Virus record (IMG/VR): IMGVR_UViG_3300001041_000022
Coordinates: 1-64,000 of that record
Length of the DNA: 64,000 bases
Reading direction: 5' to 3' (one strand)
Source: a virus
Shown here: positions 15,367 through 23,314 of the stretch, piece after piece
Layout of the letters: each line of letters opens with the position of its first letter
Position numbering within the stretch: position 1 is the first letter of the stretch
Notes under the pieces: generated by a model
What the model saw: the letters and a program-made list of their open reading frames with translations, nothing else
The model's database searches: none
Told to the model about the DNA's origin: nothing
Made by a program: the position numbers and the translations under genes

Positions 15367-15534
15367 ATGGTTACAAAAATTAAAATATGGTTATTGAAAT
15401 TATTGAATCAAATTGTTTATTGGGCTGGTTGTTTAGTTATAGTAGTTATATGGACAAGTATAATATTATCTATGATTGCGTGGATGTTATTACCAGCAGC
15501 TTTACTCATAGGACTATTCAAATTATTAATTTAG
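15367..15534 (+). CDS. two-helix membrane protein (55 aa)
   Basis: AAAGGAG precedes ATG 15367. A short amphipathic start is followed by two hydrophobic segments (about 14-35 and 37-54) around WTSII. Could be a holin-like or inhibitory membrane peptide; nothing specific is recognisable. Confidence 0.6.
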   Translation: MVTKIKIWLLKLLNQIVYWAGCLVIVVIWTSIILSMIAWMLLPAALLIGLFKLLI

Positions 15535-15543
15535 GAGGTCGTG

Positions 15544-15725
15544 ATGCATATTACCTATTCTGATACACTCACTAGGCTACTTGAATGGCATTATGTTGAA
15601 TGTATATATGGAAATTTTGAGAAAGCAAAAAGATACTAAAGGCAATAGATAATTTAATGCACAATAGATATAAATATTTAGAATCGAAACAATTTATATA
15701 TGATATAGAAACTAGTTTAGAATAA
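15544..15725 (+). pseudogene. small gene broken by an apparent -1 frameshift
   Basis: ATG 15544 (RBS GGAGG at 15534) opens a 31-codon frame ending at 15639. The -1 frame continues without interruption from the A-run at about 15629 (KILKAIDNL...ETSLE) to TAA 15725, just before the next gene. Joined, the product would be about 60 residues. Either a frameshift mutation or slippage on GCAAAAAGA; sequencing error cannot be excluded. Confidence 0.4.
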
Positions 15726-15756
15726 AGTTCTATTTTAATAAAGGAGATATAAAATT

Positions 15757-16257
15757 ATGACAAACGCAGAGCAAAAAACAATAGACCAATTATATAAAAC
15801 TGTTTCAGATATTAAAACAGAGAATAGATTGTTGGTAGAAAAATTAACTAAAACTATCGATGAAATTAATACTAAAGTAAATCAAAAACATATGCCTATT
15901 ACTCTTGAGCAAGATATTTTATCAACGGCACAAGCATCTATTCAAAAGGCTATTCAAGAATCACTTACAAAATATGATAGTCCTTTAGTTAAAATTGTCA
16001 CGAGTGTAATAAATGAGAATTCAGCAGAATTAAAGAAAATTATAGCAGATAGTTTTAACGATGTTATTAAACTGGATGATTTTAAAGCTGCTATCAAGAC
16101 TGGATTTTCACATAAAATTGCTAAAACAATTATAAACAATAATGATGGATTATTTGACAAGGTTAGCAATGAGTTAAAGCAAGACGCAGTGTTTAAATCT
16201 AAAATGTCACTAGCCGTAGCTAATGTTATAAATGAGTGTTTGGAGGATAAAAAATAA
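15757..16257 (+). CDS. helical protein of unknown function (166 aa)
   Basis: Heptad-rich N-terminal helix (residues 5-45, QKTIDQLYKTVSDIKTENRL), then several amphipathic helices. Likely oligomeric. No family recognised. TAATG overlap with the next gene. Confidence 0.7.
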   Translation: MTNAEQKTIDQLYKTVSDIKTENRLLVEKLTKTIDEINTKVNQKHMPITLEQDILSTAQASIQKAIQESLTKYDSPLVKIVTSVINENSAELKKIIADSFNDVIKLDDFKAAIKTGFSHKIAKTIINNNDGLFDKVSNELKQDAVFKSKMSLAVANVINECLEDKK

Positions 16258-16730
16258 TGGCATTAAAAGATTATACACATAGCACAAACCAATGCATAAT
16301 CAACAATCATTCTGAATTTACTAAGCTATTGAAATGGTTTCTAAAACACGGTGCAGAAAATTATTGTGGTGGAGATATCCCAATGTTTGAAACTTTATAT
16401 GATATATTAAATGATTTAGACGTTAGATATGAAGATTATGAGAATGAAAGTTGTGACGAAGAAAACTATTTAATAAAAAATGTATCCGAGTTAGAAGAAT
16501 TTTTATTGAATAACGTCAATGAAAACACATTAGTACCTTCTGCTGACGAATACCCGATATTAGCATCATGGCATAGAGAAGAAAGTTGGGATAGGCTTGG
16601 TGCAACTGAAATAAAAACTTTAAACTTTACATCATTAAAAGAAATAAAACCACTAAAAAATTATTTAACCGAGTATTCTCAAAACTTACGAAAAAAAAAT
16701 AATAAATGGAGAAAGCGAATAGCCAAATAA
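16257..16730 (+). CDS. hypothetical protein (157 aa)
   Basis: Acidic middle, basic C-terminus ending KKNNKWRKRIAK. Coupled to the previous gene by TAATG. Not recognised. Confidence 0.7.
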   Translation: MALKDYTHSTNQCIINNHSEFTKLLKWFLKHGAENYCGGDIPMFETLYDILNDLDVRYEDYENESCDEENYLIKNVSELEEFLLNNVNENTLVPSADEYPILASWHREESWDRLGATEIKTLNFTSLKEIKPLKNYLTEYSQNLRKKNNKWRKRIAK

Positions 16731-16768
16731 AAATTTATTTTGAATGAAATATAAGAAGGAGATCAGTA

Positions 16769-16978
16769 ATGAAATATTATATGGCTGAAATAAATGTTCC
16801 TTGTCTCAACTATGGTTATAGTTTTTTGGTGAGAGCAGAGAATAAAAAAGATGCGCAACAAAAGATATATGATTGCTGCAAGGATGATTTTGATTATAAG
16901 AAATCAGAGATTCTTATATATTCATTAGAAGAATTATATAAAGCATCTGATAACTTAGATGTAGTAATGCTCAATTAA
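16769..16978 (+). CDS. hypothetical protein (69 aa)
   Basis: RBS AAGGAG. An alpha/beta pattern (MAEINVPCLNYGYSFLVRAE, then NKKDAQQKIYDCCK) looks like the small domain used to wrap host or phage enzymes, but there is no specific match. Confidence 0.6.
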   Translation: MKYYMAEINVPCLNYGYSFLVRAENKKDAQQKIYDCCKDDFDYKKSEILIYSLEELYKASDNLDVVMLN

Positions 16979-17015
16979 AACAAAGTCCCTAATAAATATA
17001 AAAGTAGGTGATTTT

Positions 17016-17513
17016 ATAAATAGACAAACAGAATTAATAGAATTATATACTGACTGGAATGAATTAGAAGCATATCGAAATTTGCAAAAAGAGCCTTTTT
17101 GTTTTGATGGAGAATGGGTTTATGATGATTCTGATACAAGCGAAGATGTATATTGGAAAATGGATCAATGGCGAATAGATGAATGTATTAATATTTTAGA
17201 AGATAATGATTATCATTGTAATAAACTTAAAAACCACAAAAAACAATTTAAAAACAAAGATAATTATTATAAAAATAAACTATATGGCAAATATAAACTT
17301 CAAAAACTTAAAAATTCTGTGTATTGGACTGTATGGGAAAAGAATAAATATTTAGAAGAAAAGCCTTATTATTTAATTAGAGCATGGTTTTCTACTAATA
17401 CAAAGAGATTCTATAAAAAGTGGAGTAATAAGCAAGTTAGGAAAAACAATGAATTTAGCTTAAGAGGTAATAGTTACAGAAGAGTTTTTAACTTGCAAAA
17501 TGAAATTTGGTAA
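17016..17513 (+). CDS. hypothetical basic protein, probable ATA start
   Basis: The frame opens well before its first TTG (17082), and the only position with an RBS (TAGGTG at 17005) is ATA at 17016, giving 165 residues. If TTG 17082 is used the product is 143 residues without an RBS. The middle is Lys/Asn/Tyr rich and basic. No domain recognised. Rare ATA initiation, or a mutated ATG, is inferred from spacing only. Confidence 0.55.
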   Translation: MNRQTELIELYTDWNELEAYRNLQKEPFCFDGEWVYDDSDTSEDVYWKMDQWRIDECINILEDNDYHCNKLKNHKKQFKNKDNYYKNKLYGKYKLQKLKNSVYWTVWEKNKYLEEKPYYLIRAWFSTNTKRFYKKWSNKQVRKNNEFSLRGNSYRRVFNLQNEIW

Positions 17514-17596
17514 AATATTAAATTGAATCTAAGGCTATAATGATATTTTTAAGAAAAGTGAGATTAAAATTGAGGGATTATAGAAAGGGTACAAAA

Positions 17597-17983
17597 ATGC
17601 CAATACAAAACTTTAAAGATATTTATAATTTTCTAAGTACTGATTTTCCAACAGAAGAATGCACAACTAAAGATTTAAAAGAAGAAGCAATTTATAATTC
17701 TGAAAAATGGTTTCTTTGCATGATTATTGATAAAAGATTTAATAATTTTGCTGAATTTAAAATTATGAAACCTTATATATGGATAGGATCAGAAACAGAC
17801 GTAGAAGAATTTAAAGATGAAATTGGATGGGGATGGCTAGATGAAGATGGAAATTATATTGATAATTACAAGAATCCTGTTCATAGTTGTGATGTTGAAG
17901 ATTGGTATGTAATCGGATTTATTGATTATAAAAATAATAATGATATTGAATTATGGAGTCTATTGCCTAAAGCATCTGAATAA
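17597..17983 (+). CDS. hypothetical acidic protein (128 aa)
   Basis: ATG 17597 after GAAAGGG. Contains WGWLDEDGNYIDNY and several aromatic/acidic stretches. Unknown family. Confidence 0.65.
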   Translation: MPIQNFKDIYNFLSTDFPTEECTTKDLKEEAIYNSEKWFLCMIIDKRFNNFAEFKIMKPYIWIGSETDVEEFKDEIGWGWLDEDGNYIDNYKNPVHSCDVEDWYVIGFIDYKNNNDIELWSLLPKASE

Positions 17984-17996
17984 AGGAGAGTAAATT

Positions 17997-18146
17997 ATGT
18001 ATAAAGTAGAAGGATATAAAATGTTTCCAAACAGCACAGCATTAACTTATTGTATTAGAGATAAATATGGCTGCATGGTTGCAGATAAAATTTTAACTGA
18101 AGAATTAGCAAATAAAATAGTTTTAGGATTAAATACATATAAATAA
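17997..18146 (+). CDS. small hypothetical protein (49 aa)
   Basis: AAAGGAGAG precedes ATG 17997; the frame runs to TAA 18144-18146, which lies in a junction motif. Short alpha/beta product. Confidence 0.55.
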   Translation: MYKVEGYKMFPNSTALTYCIRDKYGCMVADKILTEELANKIVLGLNTYK

Positions 18147-18168
18147 AATATAAAATTGAGGTGATAAA

Positions 18169-18321
18169 ATGAACAATAAAGAAGATATCATCCAAGAATG
18201 TAAGAAGTGGTATTTTAAAAGGTGTAAAAGGCAGCCAACACAAAAACACCTTGATTCCATAGTAGACATGTGTCTTGAATCATTAGAGCAAGAGATGAAG
18301 AAGTTTTTATACAAAGTCTAA
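18169..18321 (+). CDS. small basic protein, possibly frameshifted (50 aa)
   Basis: GAGGTG precedes ATG 18169. The zero frame ends at 18321, but the -1 frame runs on as SLNNALYQIKNVELCKCEAE and ends TAA 18399-18401, overlapping the next ATG as TAATG, the usual coupling here. A GTTTTTA stretch near 18303 could allow slippage; a simple frameshift mutation is equally possible. Confidence 0.5.
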   Translation: MNNKEDIIQECKKWYFKRCKRQPTQKHLDSIVDMCLESLEQEMKKFLYKV

Positions 18322-18400
18322 ATAATGCATTATATCAAATAAAAAACGTAGAACTTTGTAAATGTGAAGCTGAGGCAATTATAATCATGGAGGATATATA

Positions 18401-19012
18401 ATGAATATATTTAATGTAAAAGTTTACGGGTTAGAAGAATCAATAATAGCAAGTGGTTATCCAATGTCGATTGAGGTCAAAGATTTTAACGATATATTTA
18501 CTGGCGAAAACAATGAAGTGTTTACAGAAAAAGACTTAAAAAGAGCTAAAATATTAGGTCATGCTAAGGCAGGCTCGGGGCATAATTGTGCATTTAAAGG
18601 AGTTGTAGTCCAAGCAGATGTAGAAATGCCTCAATACTTTTGGTTGCAATGGGATAGGTATCATTTTCATGATGTCATAAGCAGCCAATCTACAATGCAT
18701 AGAATTACAAAAATGGATTTAGATAAGCAATGCAATAAATATGTAAGCAAACAAATCAAAGATATTTTACGTTTTTATATAGATCACTATAATACATGCC
18801 AAGACAATGATAGAAAACAAGAGCTTTTTCAATGGATTATATCAAATACTCCAGAAGGTTTAAATTTAACTAAAAGAATCACGACCAACTATTTGCAACT
18901 AAAGACTATTTATGACCAACGCAAAAACCATAAACTTGAAGAGTGGCATTATTTTTGTGATTGGGTAGAAGGGCTGCCACGATTTAAAGAATTGATTTTG
19001 GAGGATTTATAA
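18401..19012 (+). CDS. ThyX-like protein (flavin-dependent thymidylate synthase fold, putative)
   Basis: 203 residues. QWDRYHFHDVISSQSTMHRI resembles the ThyX signature region RHRxxSxNExSxR, and NYLQLKTIYDQRKNHKLEEW resembles the ThyX helix that carries the second substrate-binding Arg. GHAKAGSGHNC near residue 54 lies where ThyX has its early strand. Catalytic residues differ from true ThyX, so activity is uncertain. It is followed 1 nt later by a 5'-deoxyribonucleotidase, which supports a dTMP-linked role. Confidence 0.5.
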   Translation: MNIFNVKVYGLEESIIASGYPMSIEVKDFNDIFTGENNEVFTEKDLKRAKILGHAKAGSGHNCAFKGVVVQADVEMPQYFWLQWDRYHFHDVISSQSTMHRITKMDLDKQCNKYVSKQIKDILRFYIDHYNTCQDNDRKQELFQWIISNTPEGLNLTKRITTNYLQLKTIYDQRKNHKLEEWHYFCDWVEGLPRFKELILEDL

Positions 19013-19013
19013 T

Positions 19014-19574
19014 ATGAAATATAATTTGTTTGTCGATTTCGACGATACAATCACCCAGTCATCCAAAGCATATTGTGACGCTTATAATATGAGATATCAA
19101 AGAGTAGATGGTTTTAAGCCAGCTAATTATCTAAACAATAAGCTCTGGAATTTTGGAGAAGAATGTCCACTAGCAATTGATAGAATTGATGATATGTTTG
19201 CTTCATTTGAATTCTTCCATGTGCTTGAGTTTATGCCAGATGCCTATGAAGTGCTGCAGGAATTGAATGAGAAATATAAAATAATAATAGCCTCGATTGG
19301 TACATATTCAAATATCTTCAGAAAATCTTTATTTATAAAGGAAAAGTTACCATTTATAAAGAACTCGGTTTTGCTTGTCAATGATGGAGTTCAAATGACA
19401 AAAGAAATAGTAAAGATGGGTAAGGGAGCAATTTTTATTGATGACGTTAAAAGCAACCTTGATTCTTCAGATGCTACATTAAAAATGTGTTTTGGTGGAG
19501 TAAAAGCATGGAACGAACAATGGGAAGGTTTAAGAATATCGAATTGGCAATCAGTTAGAAATTATTTAATCTAA
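19014..19574 (+). CDS. 5'(3')-deoxyribonucleotidase (HAD, NT5C type)
   Basis: 186 residues. DFDDT (D8, D10) is HAD motif I; IIASIGT is motif II; FIDDV near residue 142 is motif IV. The cap region and overall length fit the NT5C family, which dephosphorylates dUMP and dTMP. Adjacent to the ThyX-like gene. Confidence 0.8.
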   Translation: MKYNLFVDFDDTITQSSKAYCDAYNMRYQRVDGFKPANYLNNKLWNFGEECPLAIDRIDDMFASFEFFHVLEFMPDAYEVLQELNEKYKIIIASIGTYSNIFRKSLFIKEKLPFIKNSVLLVNDGVQMTKEIVKMGKGAIFIDDVKSNLDSSDATLKMCFGGVKAWNEQWEGLRISNWQSVRNYLI

Positions 19575-19596
19575 AATATAAAATAAGGAGAAAAAC

Positions 19597-19686
19597 ATGA
19601 GTAATTACTTAAAATACGTTATTTTGCTTTTATTATGCTTTACAGTCGGACTAATATTAGGTTTTGAGTTCCAAATGCTTAAATAA
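19597..19686 (+). CDS. single-helix membrane peptide (29 aa)
   Basis: AAGGAG precedes ATG 19597; residues 7-24 are hydrophobic. Product is too short for family assignment. Confidence 0.5.
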   Translation: MSNYLKYVILLLLCFTVGLILGFEFQMLK

Positions 19687-19820
19687 TGAGGAAAACCTAA
19701 TTTTGGCAAGATTTTATGATTTTCAAGACTCTCCATTTTTGAAACCCTTGGGAGAGTAGGGCTGTAGAAACGTATTTTACGATAAAAGAGTGATTCTATT
19801 GTAATTTAGGAGGTGAAGAA
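19687..19820 (+). other. gap with hairpins before the HNH gene
   Basis: ACTCTCC at about 19727 pairs with GGAGAGT at about 19752, and CGTA/TACG forms a small stem near 19771. A GAGAGTAGGGCT block recurs at 27378-27392 beyond the integrase. No coding sequence is seen. It may be part of the mobile HNH/PD-(D/E)XK insertion. Confidence 0.4.
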
Positions 19821-20444
19821 TTGGAAGAATTAAAACAATGTACTAAATGCAGAGAATACAAACCTGCAACAGAGGAATATTTTTACAAAGTAAATGGAAA
19901 ACTGGGGCAACCATGTAAGCATTGTAGGGATGAATACCAAAAAATATATAGAGAGAAAAATTTAGATAAATCAAGAGAATCTCAAAGACAATGGAAACAA
20001 AGAAATAAAGAAAGAGAATCAACTAAAGATGAATTGTGGAGAAAAAATAATAAAAAACACATCTTAGAATATACCAAAGAGTATCAAAAACAACATCGTG
20101 ATAAAGTTAATGAATATAGTAAAAAAAGAAGAAACAAAAATCATAAAATAAATAATAAAGAATGGAAATATTGCTTAGATTATTTTAATCATGAATGTGC
20201 TTATTGTGGAACTAGCGAACAAGACCACAAAGAAAAATATAGACAACAATTACATAAAGAACATGTAATACACAATGGAGTTAATACAATAAATAATTGC
20301 GTTCCATCATGTAAAGGGTGTAATAGTAGTAAAAGACAGTTAGATATAGAAGCTTGGCTTAGATCCAAAGATTTCTTCTCAGAAGAAAAGCTTATAAAAA
20401 TAAAGCAGTGGTTAAAAGAAGCTGAAAATTTAAATCAATTATAA
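19821..20444 (+). CDS. HNH endonuclease, free-standing homing type
   Basis: 207 residues from TTG after GGAGGTG. N-terminal CTKC and CKHC form a zinc ribbon; a long basic helical linker follows; the C-terminal HNH site is CAYCG, HKEHVIH and NNCVPSCKGCNSSK. Such HNH genes between phage genes are typically homing nucleases. Directly followed by a second, unrelated nuclease gene. Confidence 0.8.
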   Translation: MEELKQCTKCREYKPATEEYFYKVNGKLGQPCKHCRDEYQKIYREKNLDKSRESQRQWKQRNKERESTKDELWRKNNKKHILEYTKEYQKQHRDKVNEYSKKRRNKNHKINNKEWKYCLDYFNHECAYCGTSEQDHKEKYRQQLHKEHVIHNGVNTINNCVPSCKGCNSSKRQLDIEAWLRSKDFFSEEKLIKIKQWLKEAENLNQL

Positions 20445-20494
20445 TAATCTAAAATATAAAACAAATGGAGTACACGTGTAATTAATGGTAGCTA

Positions 20495-20520
20495 CCCTCC
20501 TGACGGGGAGGATATAATTG
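20495..20520 (+). promoter_or_regulatory. hairpin sequestering the Shine-Dalgarno of the next nuclease gene
   Basis: CCCTCC (20495-20500) can pair with GGGAGG (20506-20511), which is the RBS for the TTG start at 20518, leaving a TGACG loop. A GGTAGCTACC palindrome lies just upstream. Translation of the nuclease is probably kept low unless the stem opens. Confidence 0.6.
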
Positions 20521-21711
20521 GAAAACATAACACATAAATACAAGTATAATATTAATGATGTAATCAATGGTAATATAAAAATATTAAACCTAATTAGGAT
20601 TAACCATGGGAAACATACTATTAAAGGCTATAAATATGAATGTTTGCAATGTAAATATATAGGGAAAATGGATGAATATCATTTAAAAGCCAATCGTAAA
20701 TGTCCTATATGCTCTAACAAAAAAGTTAAAATAGGAATTAATGATATGTGGACAACTAATCCTAGTTTAGCTAATTTGCTGCATGATAAAAATGATGGGT
20801 TTAAATATACTCAAGCAAGTAGTGTATTTGTGAATTGGAAATGCGACAAATGCGAAAATATAATAATAAACAAATCAATAAATAATATTAGTAAACGAGG
20901 TTTGTCTTGCCCTAAGTGTTCTGACGGGGTGAGTTATGCCCAGAAATTTATGTATAATGTTTTAATTCAGTTAGGTATTGAATTCACAACAGAACATGTT
21001 TTTAGCTGGAGTAAAAACATTGAACATACAAATACAAAGCTTAATGGTACTAAGATATACGATTTTTATATTGAAAATAAAAATATTATAATTGAGGTAC
21101 ACGGCAACCAACATTATGAAAAAAGTTTTCCTAATTCATTAAGGACTCTAAAAGAAGAACGAGAAAATGATGAAATAAAAGAATGTATTGCCAAAATAAA
21201 CGGAATTACAAATTATATAATTATTGATGCACAGTCGCCTAATTTACAATACATAAAAACTAATATATTAGATAGTGAAATAATAAATATATTTGATTTA
21301 TCAAGAATTGATTGGATAAGGTGTCATGAATTTGCTTGTAATTCGTTAGTGAAATCGGTCTGTGATTTATGGAATAGTGGTATGAATAATACTTTAGATA
21401 TTAGCAAAGAAATAAAATTAAGTAGAAAAACTATTACTAAATATTTAAAACAAGGTGATGAATTAGATTGGTGTAAATATAAAAAATTCGATCAACAATC
21501 AAACCCAGTAGTACAATTAAATATAAATACAGGTGAAATAATTAATAAGTATGACAGTGTTGGAAAAGCAAAAAGTGAAACTGGAGCATATCATATTTCG
21601 GAAGTTTGTAAAGGCGAATATAAACAGTCTGGTGGATATAAATGGATGTATAAAAAAGATTGGGAAATACAACAAAGTTTCAATAAAAAATCACTTTTAA
21701 TCAAAATATAA
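20518..21711 (+). CDS. zinc-ribbon-array PD-(D/E)XK nuclease with NUMOD-like tail
   Basis: 397 residues. Two CxxC...CPxC zinc ribbons (DUF4379-like, the second including KWDKCEN-type WKCDKC and SCPKC) cover about residues 35-140. Residues 175-240 hold DFYIENKNIIIEVHGNQHYE, the core of a Vsr-like PD-(D/E)XK nuclease. The C-terminal VQLNINTGEIINKYDSVGKA and SGGYKWMYK resemble the NUMOD1/IENR DNA-binding repeat of homing enzymes. Putative homing endonuclease. Relatives lie at 46,421 and 62,720. Confidence 0.7.
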   Translation: MENITHKYKYNINDVINGNIKILNLIRINHGKHTIKGYKYECLQCKYIGKMDEYHLKANRKCPICSNKKVKIGINDMWTTNPSLANLLHDKNDGFKYTQASSVFVNWKCDKCENIIINKSINNISKRGLSCPKCSDGVSYAQKFMYNVLIQLGIEFTTEHVFSWSKNIEHTNTKLNGTKIYDFYIENKNIIIEVHGNQHYEKSFPNSLRTLKEERENDEIKECIAKINGITNYIIIDAQSPNLQYIKTNILDSEIINIFDLSRIDWIRCHEFACNSLVKSVCDLWNSGMNNTLDISKEIKLSRKTITKYLKQGDELDWCKYKKFDQQSNPVVQLNINTGEIINKYDSVGKAKSETGAYHISEVCKGEYKQSGGYKWMYKKDWEIQQSFNKKSLLIKI

Positions 21712-21733
21712 ACTATGAGAAAGGATAATAGCA

Positions 21734-22102
21734 ATGGATAGAGACGAATTAGTTCAATATTACATAATAAATTCAGAATTAAATATGTCTGTCGGTAAAA
21801 TAGCTGGTCAAGTGGCTCATGTTGCGACCATTATTTCACTTGATAGTTTGTGCTTTCAAGAAAATAAACTATGGGTGGAAAGAAAGAAAACATTTATAGA
21901 GTGGTATACAAACCACAACCAAAAGAAAATTATATTAAGAGGTAAGACTAAAGATTTATTAAAACTTAAAGAAGAGGGATTTTACTATATTGAAGATTTA
22001 GGATTGACTGAAATACCTACTGGAAGTTTAACATGTGTCGGGTTAGGAGTAATGCGGAAGTCAGAAACGCAACAGTATATTAAAAGACTACAATTATTAT
22101 AA
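21734..22102 (+). CDS. peptidyl-tRNA hydrolase 2-like protein (first copy)
   Basis: 122 residues. VGKIAGQVAHVA is the Pth2 signature loop; KKIILRGKTKDLLKLKEEG and GLTEIPTGSLTCVGLG match the following strand-helix and TxIxxGSxTV region. Archaeal/eukaryotic-type Pth2 frees tRNA from peptidyl-tRNA. A second paralog lies 840 nt downstream. A phage role in translation rescue or tRNA binding is inferred. Confidence 0.8.
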   Translation: MDRDELVQYYIINSELNMSVGKIAGQVAHVATIISLDSLCFQENKLWVERKKTFIEWYTNHNQKKIILRGKTKDLLKLKEEGFYYIEDLGLTEIPTGSLTCVGLGVMRKSETQQYIKRLQLL

Positions 22103-22138
22103 AGATGATTATAGTCTTGATTTAAGGGGAGAAGTTAC

Positions 22139-22303
22139 ATGAATAAGAATCAATTAAAACAACAAAAGCAATGTTCTCATTTTGAATTAGATGATTGGGG
22201 AGTATGTAAACATCAATATGATTGGAATGAAGATATATGTAAAGATAATTGTATAAGTAACCATGATAAAAATATAGAGAAGGAAAATATAAAAGGAGAA
22301 TAA
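22139..22303 (+). CDS. small Cys/His-containing protein (54 aa)
   Basis: AGGGGAG precedes ATG 22139. Residues CSHFE, VCKHQ and ICKDNCISNH could form a zinc site. It contains the RBS of the next gene (AAAAGGAG). Confidence 0.55.
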   Translation: MNKNQLKQQKQCSHFELDDWGVCKHQYDWNEDICKDNCISNHDKNIEKENIKGE

Positions 22304-22309
22304 AACAGT

Positions 22310-22885
22310 ATGCCAATCTTAGGAAATAGTGATGATATTCATGTTGAATATCAAATACCAAAAAACATTAAACAGTTAATTACATATGATTTTTTAAAGG
22401 AATTTAGAAATCAACTTATTCGTATTCATGAGTACTGGAGCATAGACACATTTGCTGAGGATGGTATTCCGATGAATACGAGTACAAGTGGTTGGTATGC
22501 AGCCTTTGGAAAAGCATGTATTATCACAAACAGTAAAGAATTATATAATTATTGGAAAACTCTTCCTTGGTATGATTCAGATATTTTTGATGGAGAATTA
22601 GCAGAAATACTCATCGAGAAACATTTAATATTAGGTGATATATCAAAAGTAATTGAGCAACAACTAGGAATAAAGGAAGATGAACTTAGGTGTTGTTGTA
22701 CCTGTGGCAAACTTTATACTTCTGATATGATAATAGAGTTATCAGAAAAAGAAGTTGAAGAAGAAATGGGGTATTATAGATGCTTATGTTGTAACGATAT
22801 TAAAAATACTAGTGATGGGAATAAAAATGCAACGAGTTATTATAGAAATTGTTTAAAAGAAATAAAAGAATATGAATGGCAATAA
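22310..22885 (+). CDS. hypothetical protein with C-terminal Cys cluster (191 aa)
   Basis: The N-terminal 120 residues are aromatic-rich; the C-terminal CCCTCG and CLCC pairs suggest a zinc ribbon. It lies between the two Pth2-like genes. Family unknown. Confidence 0.65.
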   Translation: MPILGNSDDIHVEYQIPKNIKQLITYDFLKEFRNQLIRIHEYWSIDTFAEDGIPMNTSTSGWYAAFGKACIITNSKELYNYWKTLPWYDSDIFDGELAEILIEKHLILGDISKVIEQQLGIKEDELRCCCTCGKLYTSDMIIELSEKEVEEEMGYYRCLCCNDIKNTSDGNKNATSYYRNCLKEIKEYEWQ

Positions 22886-22941
22886 AAAGATGAAAGATTT
22901 AGCAGACAGTTAAACAAAATATAAAATAAGAAAGGGATAAT

Positions 22942-23286
22942 ATGAACGATAATAATGAGCTGATACAATATTTTATAGTTAATAAAGACTTAAATATGTC
23001 GGCAGGAAAAATTGCAGCACAAGTAAGTCATGCAGCTATGTTAATTGCGTTACGTGACCAACATGAAGAAAAGTTTAAACAATGGCTAAAAATAGCGATT
23101 AAAAAAGTAGTACTTAAAGCAAATGAAAATGAAATAATTAAAGTATATGAAAAATTGCCGAATGCTAAACTAATTATAGATAATGGACATACAGAGGTAC
23201 CGCCACAATCTAAAACTGTATTAGGATTTCCTATAATGTCAAGAGAAGAAGCACACCCATACGTAAAAAGATTCAGGCTACTTTAA
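22942..23286 (+). CDS. peptidyl-tRNA hydrolase 2-like protein (second copy)
   Basis: 114 residues. SAGKIAAQVSHAAM is the Pth2 signature; KKVVLKANENEIIKVYEK and DNGHTEVPPQSKTVLGFP follow in canonical order (TEVPPxSxTVL). It is closer to standard Pth2 than the first copy. Two divergent paralogs in one phage imply separate tasks or substrates. Confidence 0.8.
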   Translation: MNDNNELIQYFIVNKDLNMSAGKIAAQVSHAAMLIALRDQHEEKFKQWLKIAIKKVVLKANENEIIKVYEKLPNAKLIIDNGHTEVPPQSKTVLGFPIMSREEAHPYVKRFRLL

Positions 23287-23314
23287 CTAAAATATAAATT
23301 TAAAGGATAAATGT

